In this document: piece after piece, positions 5,792 through 10,910 of the stretch
Numbering within the stretch: position 1 is the first letter of the stretch
Layout of the letters: each line of letters opens with the position of its first letter
NCBI GenBank assembly: GCA_900553245.1
Contig: USCP01000043.1
Coordinates: forward strand, 1-10,910
From: an uncultured Peptococcaceae bacterium
GTDB taxonomy: Bacteria > Bacillota > Peptococcia > Peptococcales > Peptococcaceae
Length of the DNA: 10,910 nt
Reading direction: 5' to 3'
Program-made: the position numbers and the translations under genes
The notes under the pieces: model-generated
Database searches by the model: none
What the model was told of the DNA's origin: nothing
The model's input: only the letters and a program-made list of their open reading frames with translations

Positions 5792-6760
5792 TTACGATCC
5801 TTTCACTACATCTCCGGGTGACACCCTCTTTGGTGTTAATACCACAACCGTACCTTCAGCTAGGGTTTCACATTCAACTTTTTCTTCGCCTTCATGCAAA
5901 ACCTTTACACGCTGCCATTGTACCGTACCGTTATTTACAATATATACACCGGCATCTCCGTCTGCATAAACAAGAGACTTTTTAGGCAATTTCAACGTGG
6001 CAGTTTCGATTTGATACACTTCAGTTTGTGCAACCCGATTCATTAAAAATGATTCACTAACAGGGCCTAATGATATTTTGCAAAATTTCTTGCCTTCTCC
6101 ATTATCAACTATTTCGTCAACAGTTCCTGTCGTTGATTCATTAAGTTCCGGAAAGCGAATACGAAAAACATCGCCTTCCTTTTCAAAAATAGCATTTTTT
6201 TCTGGGTCATAAGACATATATATATATGTTTCTTGCAAATTATCAATAATTTTCGCGTAAGGCTTTCCAGCTTCTGCATTTGCCTTTTTATCGCGTTTTC
6301 TGTCATCATTGACACTTTCTTCATATAATCCACGGAAATCCAACTTTTTAATTTCATTGATATCCGTCATTTTTTCATAACCGTCAATACGATAGCTTAC
6401 TATTCCCGAAATCGGTGCATAGTAGTGTGTTTCATGCTGCTTACCTTTTTCATCACTGGAAATTATCGTAAAGACTTCATTATTCTTTGGAACACGCTCA
6501 GATTCCTCCACAGCCGTCTGTACTTCTCCGGATTTATCTGCAGTTACGAGGACTTCCTCAGCTTGAATAAAACCATAATCACTGTAGACAACATCTGTAT
6601 ATTGCGCACCAACAGTCATTGTTTCTATCAAATGTTGATGAATCATGCTATAAGCACCACTCGCCAGCACCCAGAAGAAGCTCAAAAAAAATAAACAGGC
6701 AATAATTTGCTGTAGACGCGTAAGTCCTTTAAATTTATAAATGATTCTTTTAATTTTCAT
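5792..6760 (-). CDS. HlyD-like membrane fusion/adaptor protein (hairpin-less)
   Basis: A 322-residue protein with one N-terminal membrane span (about residues 19-41) after a basic start MKIKRIIYKFKGL. The rest would be extracytoplasmic. Two half-lipoyl-like stretches are seen: EVLVTADKSGEVQTAV (69-84, then VFTIIS to 101) and HYYAPISGIVSY (112-123). Beta-rich segments follow (about 196-232 and 245-318), ending VVLTPKRVSPGDVVKG, as in HlyD/RND adaptors. Only about ten residues separate the two halves, so the long helical hairpin of classical adaptors is absent. The reading frame extends 11 codons upstream to 6793, but that ATG overlaps the -10 (6792-6797) and lacks a ribosome binding site. ATG 6758-6760 has GAGGGG five bases upstream, so I use it. 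It heads the operon containing yggS and sepF. No transporter partner is in the window. Its exact role is unknown; classification as HlyD-like is moderate to good. Confidence 0.85.
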   Translation of the reverse strand: MKIKRIIYKFKGLTRLQQIIACLFFLSFFWVLASGAYSMIHQHLIETMTVGAQYTDVVYSDYGFIQAEEVLVTADKSGEVQTAVEESERVPKNNEVFTIISSDEKGKQHETHYYAPISGIVSYRIDGYEKMTDINEIKKLDFRGLYEESVNDDRKRDKKANAEAGKPYAKIIDNLQETYIYMSYDPEKNAIFEKEGDVFRIRFPELNESTTGTVDEIVDNGEGKKFCKISLGPVSESFLMNRVAQTEVYQIETATLKLPKKSLVYADGDAGVYIVNNGTVQWQRVKVLHEGEEKVECETLAEGTVVVLTPKRVSPGDVVKGS

Positions 6761-6791
6761 AGCGTCCCCTCTAAAGACAGGAATCATACTC

Positions 6792-6820
6792 ATTATATAC
6801 TATGGTCTTTTATTTTTCGA
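6792..6820 (-). promoter_or_regulatory. Promoter of the adaptor-yggS-sepF-yggT-ylmH operon
   Basis: TATAAT (6792-6797, consensus) lies 17 bases from TCGAAA (6815-6820, four of six matches to TTGACA) on the minus strand. It sits between the leucine operon terminator and the first gene's ribosome binding site. Transcription would start near 6785, excluding the upstream in-frame ATG at 6791-6793 as the initiator. Confidence 0.7.
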
Positions 6821-6853
6821 GTAAAAATCACAAAAAACACTAAATACTGACAT

Positions 6854-6880
6854 AAAAAGGCCAGCGCCTACTGACGCTGG
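6854..6880 (-). terminator. Intrinsic terminator after leuB
   Basis: On the minus strand CCAGCGTC (6873-6880) pairs with GGCGCTGG (6861-6868), including one G-U, across a 4-base AGTA loop. The sequence CCTTTTT follows (T run 6854-6858). It begins 10 bases after the leuB stop and ends the leucine operon before the next promoter. Confidence 0.9.
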
Positions 6881-6890
6881 TCAAGTCCAA

Positions 6891-7946
6891 TTAAATTCTC
6901 TCAATAATAGCCTTAGTCATCTCTTTTGTACCCACAGCCTTACTTGGGTCATTGGCAATATCTACTGTCCAGATTTCATCATCAATCGCCGATTGTACAG
7001 CACGTTCAATATCATCAGCCGCTTGAGGCGCATCTAAAGACAAGCGCATCATGTATGCAGCAGATAAAATGGTTGCAATTGGATTGGCAATACCTTGACC
7101 TGCAATGTCCGGTGCCGAGCCGTGTGCAGGCTCATACAAGCCAATTGAACCACCGAGACTCGCAGATGGCACCATGCCCAAAGAACCTGCCAACGCAGCA
7201 GATTCGTCACTTAAAATATCGCCAAAACTATTTTCCGTTACAATCACGTCAAATTGCTTCGGATTTAACACCAATTGAACAGCTGCATTGTCAACATACA
7301 TATGGTCAACAGTAACTTCAGGATATTCTTTTGCCATTTCATTGACCACTTCACGCCATAAGCGAGAGGTTTCAAGAACATTGGCTTTATCTACAGAAGT
7401 TAAATGTTTTTTAGAACGTTGTTTTGCCAACTCAAACGCATCACGAACGATACGAGTAATTTCATCTCGGTTATAACTCATAACGTCATACGCAGAATCC
7501 CCTTCGCGCTTCTTTTCGCCGAAGTATATGCCACTGGTCAACTCACGACAAATGACAATATCAACATCTTCCACGACTTCTTTCTTAAAAACCAATCGTT
7601 CGGCTAAAAAATCATAATATTTCGTTGGACGAATATTACAATATAAGCCCAATTCTTTACGGATAGCCAAAAGACCTGTTTCCGGACGATTTTCACGTGG
7701 AAGCGCATCGTATTTTGGCCCACCAACAGACCCTAAAAGGACTGCATCTGCCGCTTTTACAATTGCTTTCGTTTCTTCAGGAAAAGGATTTCCATAGGCA
7801 TCAATAGCTGCGCCACCAAAAAGCGCATCGGTAAATTCAATACCTAATTGATATTTTTCATCAACTTTTTTAACAACCTCAACGGCGGCATTAACGATTT
7901 CAGGGCCAATACCGTCACCACGGAGTACTGCTACTTTTCTACTCAT
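6891..7946 (-). CDS. leuB: 3-isopropylmalate dehydrogenase
   Basis: A 351-residue NAD-dependent decarboxylating dehydrogenase converting 3-isopropylmalate to 2-oxoisocaproate, the third leucine-specific step. The N-terminus VAVLRGDGIGPEIV (5-18) is the family opening. Substrate residues are visible as Arg96 and Arg106 (LAIRKELGLYCNIRP), Arg134 (CREL), Tyr141 (SGIYFGEKK) and Lys187 (SVDKANVLETSRLW). Metal-binding aspartates are in MYVDNAA (Asp219) and FGDILSDESA (Asp243, Asp247). The NAD site is EPAHGSAPDIAGQGIANP (272-289). Length is typical. The ATG overlaps the leuD stop by four bases (ATGA), with AAGGTG as ribosome binding site inside the last leuD codons. It is the final gene of the leucine operon; a terminator follows at once. 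Confidence 0.97.
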   Translation of the reverse strand: MSRKVAVLRGDGIGPEIVNAAVEVVKKVDEKYQLGIEFTDALFGGAAIDAYGNPFPEETKAIVKAADAVLLGSVGGPKYDALPRENRPETGLLAIRKELGLYCNIRPTKYYDFLAERLVFKKEVVEDVDIVICRELTSGIYFGEKKREGDSAYDVMSYNRDEITRIVRDAFELAKQRSKKHLTSVDKANVLETSRLWREVVNEMAKEYPEVTVDHMYVDNAAVQLVLNPKQFDVIVTENSFGDILSDESAALAGSLGMVPSASLGGSIGLYEPAHGSAPDIAGQGIANPIATILSAAYMMRLSLDAPQAADDIERAVQSAIDDEIWTVDIANDPSKAVGTKEMTKAIIERI

Positions 7947-8431
7947 TTGTTCACCTTTGCTTTCACATAATTCAACAGGTTCCCGGCTACAACAAGCTGT
8001 TGAATAAACTCTGGGAACTTTTCAAAATGGTAGTTTTCATTCTTAGTAAGATTTTGGATAATTCCTTCCTCAAAGTTAATATCCAATTCATCGCCCTGAT
8101 CAATTGCTTTCGCAGCTTCCGGAGATTCAATAATAGGAAGTCCAATATTAATTGCATTTCTATAAAAAATACGTGCAAAACTCTCTGCAATGACGCAACT
8201 TGTTCCCGCTACCTTAATAGAAATTGGCGCATGTTCTCTAGAACTCCCGCAGCCGAAATTACTTCCGGCAACTAACACGTCCCCCGCTGCAATGGTATTT
8301 GCATAATCCGGAATTACGTCTTCCATACAATGTGCTTTCATATTTTCATCACTGGCGTCATTGAGGTATCGCGCAGCAATAATAAGGTCTGTATCGATAT
8401 TATTACCGACTTTCCATGCTTTCATGCTCAT
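7943..8431 (-). CDS. leuD: 3-isopropylmalate dehydratase small subunit
   Basis: A 162-residue swivelling-domain subunit that pairs with LeuC to isomerise 2-isopropylmalate to 3-isopropylmalate. It begins MSMKAWKVGNNIDTDLIIAA, and NIDTD is the usual N-terminal block. The active-site loop GSNFGCGSSREHAP is at 56-69, followed by AESFARIFYRNAINIGLPI (82-100). The compact length of about 160 fits the short type that accompanies a LeuC of about 420 residues. The frame is open 14 codons further up (to 8473), but a strong AGGAGGT six bases before ATG 8429-8431 and alignment to the family start argue for the shorter form. That start follows the leuC stop after one base; leuB overlaps the end by four bases. 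Confidence 0.96.
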   Translation of the reverse strand: MSMKAWKVGNNIDTDLIIAARYLNDASDENMKAHCMEDVIPDYANTIAAGDVLVAGSNFGCGSSREHAPISIKVAGTSCVIAESFARIFYRNAINIGLPIIESPEAAKAIDQGDELDINFEEGIIQNLTKNENYHFEKFPEFIQQLVVAGNLLNYVKAKVNK

Positions 8432-8432
8432 C

Positions 8433-9695
8433 TTATACCTCCTCTGGATTGGTAATGTAACCGGTAATAGCACTCGCAGCCGCTACAGCCGGATTGCACA
8501 AATAAATTTCACTTTCAGGGTCACCCATGCGACCAATGAAGTTACGATTGGTCGTTGCTAAAGCACGTTCACCTTTCGCCAAAATCCCCATGTAACCGCC
8601 TAAGCAAGGACCGCAAGTTGGTGTAGATACAACACCGCCCGCATCTAAAACAGTCTGGATAATACCTTCCTTCATGCATGCTTCATAAACAGCTTGCGTA
8701 CCAGGAATCACAATTAAACGCAAATACGGTGCAACTTTTTTCCCTTTTAAGATTTCACCGGCTACACGCATATCTTCAAGGCGACCGTTTGTGCAACTGC
8801 CGATAACAACCTGATCAATTGAAATCTTATTAATTTCATTGATTGGGTGTGTATTGCTAGGCAAATGAGGGAATGCCACTTGCGGCACAAGTTTACTCAA
8901 ATCAATAGTGATTTCTCTGGTGTATTCGGCATCTTCATCGGCTTCATAAATATTGTAATTCTCGTCAAAACGTTCTGCTAAATATTCTTTACAAATATCA
9001 TCTACAGGAAATACACCGTTTTTAGCACCACATTCAATAGCCATATTAGCAATTGTCAGTCGACCTTCCATAGAAATGTATTTTAAACCATCCCCAACAA
9101 ATTCTAGACTTTGATATAACGCTCCATCGACACCTATTTGTCCAATCAGGTATAAGATGACATCTTTACCGGATACATATTGGTTAGTAGGTTCTCCTGT
9201 TACAATAACCTTAATGGCTTCTGGTACTTTTAACCAAGTTTCACCACTAATCAATGCCGCTGCAATATCCGTACTACCCATACCGGTAGAGAAAGCACCC
9301 ACAGCTCCATAAGTACAGGTATGACTATCCGCGCCAATAATCAGTTGGCCTGCGCCGACAATCCCTTGTTCAGGCAGCAAACAATGTTCTACGCCCATTT
9401 TACCAACTTCATAATAATGTTTAATTTCATGTTTTTTTGCAAAATCTCTAATTGCTTTGCATTGTTCGGCGGATTTAATATCCTTCGCTGGAGAGAAATG
9501 GTCAGGAATCATCGCAATTTTATTTTTATCAAAAACACAATCCATTCCTACCTTATTCATTTCTCTAATAGCCACCGGCCCAGTAATATCGTTACTTAAT
9601 ACCATATCAACTTTCGCAGTTACCAACTGTCCGGCATGCACTTCCGGCAAGCCAGCATGTGCTGCGATAATTTTTTGAGTCATTGTCATTCCCAT
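8433..9695 (-). CDS. leuC: 3-isopropylmalate dehydratase large subunit
   Basis: A 420-residue aconitase-superfamily subunit that carries the [4Fe-4S] cluster of isopropylmalate isomerase. Cluster cysteines are Cys301 in GSCTNGR and Cys361 and Cys364 in TPTCGPCLGG. Other family blocks are MIPDHFSP (62-69), GADSHTCTYGAVGAFSTGMG (121-140) and RNFIGRMG (384-391). The length of 420 puts it in the short bacterial/archaeal class rather than the E. coli class of about 466. Start choice: AAGGAG seven bases before the first ATG (9693-9695); two more in-frame ATGs follow within five codons but are farther from it. That ribosome binding site is made of the penultimate leuA codons (Lys-Glu). The leuA stop is one base upstream, so coupling is likely. 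Confidence 0.97.
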   Translation of the reverse strand: MGMTMTQKIIAAHAGLPEVHAGQLVTAKVDMVLSNDITGPVAIREMNKVGMDCVFDKNKIAMIPDHFSPAKDIKSAEQCKAIRDFAKKHEIKHYYEVGKMGVEHCLLPEQGIVGAGQLIIGADSHTCTYGAVGAFSTGMGSTDIAAALISGETWLKVPEAIKVIVTGEPTNQYVSGKDVILYLIGQIGVDGALYQSLEFVGDGLKYISMEGRLTIANMAIECGAKNGVFPVDDICKEYLAERFDENYNIYEADEDAEYTREITIDLSKLVPQVAFPHLPSNTHPINEINKISIDQVVIGSCTNGRLEDMRVAGEILKGKKVAPYLRLIVIPGTQAVYEACMKEGIIQTVLDAGGVVSTPTCGPCLGGYMGILAKGERALATTNRNFIGRMGDPESEIYLCNPAVAAASAITGYITNPEEV

Positions 9696-9696
9696 A

Positions 9697-10910
9697 TTAG
9701 TTCTCCTTATGATGGTTCATTTGTTCCCAATGAATGGCCTTGTTAATTGCATTCAGATAACTCTTTGCACTCGCTTCCAAAACGCTGGTACTAAGGCCAT
9801 GACCATTGAAGGTTTTGTTCTTATAGCTAACCTTGATATTAACGTCTGCTTGAGCATCCGTCCCGCCAGTAATCGCTTCAATACGGAAGGATTGCATATC
9901 AAACGCCCCCTTATATTGTGCGCCAACAATTTCTTCAACAGCTTTGCAGGCAGCATCCACAGGACCATCAGACAATGTTGCAATTTCCTTCACTTCATCT
10001 TCAAACTTCACACCCAAAGTAGCAGTAGAAGTCAAATTAGTACCAGTAAATACATACAAGTGGTCAAATACATAAGAGTCGTCCGCAGTTGCCATCTGCG
10101 CGTCAACCAATGCAATTAAGTCATCATCCATAACTTCTTTCTTGCGGTCACAGAGCTTTTTAAATTCTTCAAAAGCTTCCATCAATGCATCACCGGTCAA
10201 ATCAAAGCCTAACTCATTCATACGTACTTGAAATGCATGACGACCAGAATGCTTCCCTAATACCAAATTATCAACCGTCAAACCAATACTTGCCGGATCC
10301 ATAATTTCATAGGTTTCTCTCTTTTTCAAAACGCCATCTTGGTGAATACCAGATTCATGCAAAAACGCGTTATGACCAACAATCGCTTTATTAGCCGGAA
10401 TAGGCATATTGGTGGTTTGGCTAACTAAGCGACAACTGCGATAAATTTCAGTCGTACGAATCCCAGTTTCACATTGCAAATCATCTTTTCTGGTTTCAAG
10501 TGCCATAACCACTTCTTCCAAAGAAGTATTACCGGCGCGTTCGCCGATACCGTTTAATGCAACCTCAATTTGACGGGCACCTACATGAACAGCCGCTAAA
10601 GAATTAGCAACAGCCATCCCTAAATCATTATGACAATGAACACTAAAAATTGCTTGATCCGCATTCGGCACACCGTCCATAACATCTTTTACAAATTGGC
10701 CGTATTCCCAAGGCACGGCATAACCAACGGTATCCGGTAAGTTGATGGTAGTAGCACCGGCATCAATCGCTGCTGTAACAATTTTCTGCAAGAATGGTAC
10801 TTCACTACGAGAAGCATCTTCACAGGAAAATTCAACATCATCAGTAAAGGTACGAGCCAATTTAATAGCTTCAACCGGACGTTCAATGACTTGGACAGGA
10901 GTCATCTTCA
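9697..10910 (-). CDS. leuA: 2-isopropylmalate synthase, 5' end outside the window
   Basis: Condenses acetyl-CoA with 2-oxoisovalerate, the first committed step of leucine synthesis. About 403 residues are visible. The frame continues through the window edge (a Lys codon at 10906-10908), and the ATG at 10905 is internal, matching the family position before VIERPVEAIKLA. Roughly 110 N-terminal residues, including the first metal-binding part of the barrel, are off-window. Counting that internal Met as 1, LPDTVGY is at 56-62 and the metal-binding HCHND at 90-94 (His90, His92). NGIGERAGNTSLEE is at 118-131 and VGHNAFLHESGIHQDG at 176-191. The leucine-sensing regulatory domain is near 285-390, with SDGPVDAACKAV, EAITGGTDA and GHGLSTSVLEASAKSYLNA. 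All of these look intact, so feedback inhibition by leucine is expected. It is the first visible gene of leuACDB. Confidence 0.97.
   Translation of the reverse strand, partial: KMTPVQVIERPVEAIKLARTFTDDVEFSCEDASRSEVPFLQKIVTAAIDAGATTINLPDTVGYAVPWEYGQFVKDVMDGVPNADQAIFSVHCHNDLGMAVANSLAAVHVGARQIEVALNGIGERAGNTSLEEVVMALETRKDDLQCETGIRTTEIYRSCRLVSQTTNMPIPANKAIVGHNAFLHESGIHQDGVLKKRETYEIMDPASIGLTVDNLVLGKHSGRHAFQVRMNELGFDLTGDALMEAFEEFKKLCDRKKEVMDDDLIALVDAQMATADDSYVFDHLYVFTGTNLTSTATLGVKFEDEVKEIATLSDGPVDAACKAVEEIVGAQYKGAFDMQSFRIEAITGGTDAQADVNIKVSYKNKTFNGHGLSTSVLEASAKSYLNAINKAIHWEQMNHHKEN

Noticed and set aside
6216..6227. (AT)6 tract in the adaptor gene as a possible phase-variation repeat
   Set aside because: Only six dinucleotide units in a conserved-looking Tyr-Ile-Tyr segment; too short to claim slippage control.
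1..10910. CRISPR arrays, insertion sequences, tRNA or rRNA genes, prophage or defence genes
   Set aside because: None seen: no regularly spaced repeats, no transposase or integrase motifs, and nearly all sequence is accounted for by housekeeping genes.

Overview
The window comes from a low-GC bacterium (roughly 40% GC by eye) of the Firmicutes. The evidence is a T-box leader in front of ileS, the Gram-positive type yggS-sepF-yggT-ylmH cluster, strong Shine-Dalgarno sites and sigma-A type promoters. A HlyD-like adaptor placed directly before yggS, with no divIVA after ylmH, makes me lean towards the Negativicutes (Veillonella and relatives). That lineage call is an inference. Every supported gene lies on the minus strand, so transcription runs from high to low coordinates.

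Layout in the direction of transcription. (1) 10910-6891: leuA (5' end off the window), leuC, leuD and leuB form one tightly packed leucine operon, closed by an intrinsic terminator at 6854-6880. (2) 6820-3479: a new promoter drives a HlyD-like membrane adaptor, yggS (PLP homeostasis), sepF (FtsZ anchor), yggT (small membrane protein) and ylmH (S4-domain RNA-binding protein), with 5-16 bases between genes. No terminator follows ylmH. (3) 3471-370: ileS has its own promoter seven bases after the ylmH stop. It is preceded by a complete T-box leader with an AUC (Ile) specifier and followed by a strong terminator at 322-354. (4) 1-321: an AT-rich spacer, then a promoter, ribosome binding site and the first 21 codons of another minus-strand gene cut by the window edge.

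Functionally, the leucine operon carries out all steps specific to leucine synthesis except the final transamination. The middle operon links cell division (SepF), cofactor homeostasis (YggS) and ribosome-associated functions (YlmH). ileS is induced when tRNA-Ile is uncharged.

Most genes are ordinary, and I found no clear new multi-gene system. The strongest unexplained signal is a perfect 34-bp palindrome (17-bp arms, no spacer) inside the ylmH coding sequence at 3978-4011. It is centred exactly on a codon boundary and followed by a short U run on the coding strand. Secondary points are a hairpin-less HlyD-like protein at the head of the division operon, the missing terminator before the ileS T-box, and a near-palindrome over the -10 of the left-edge gene.
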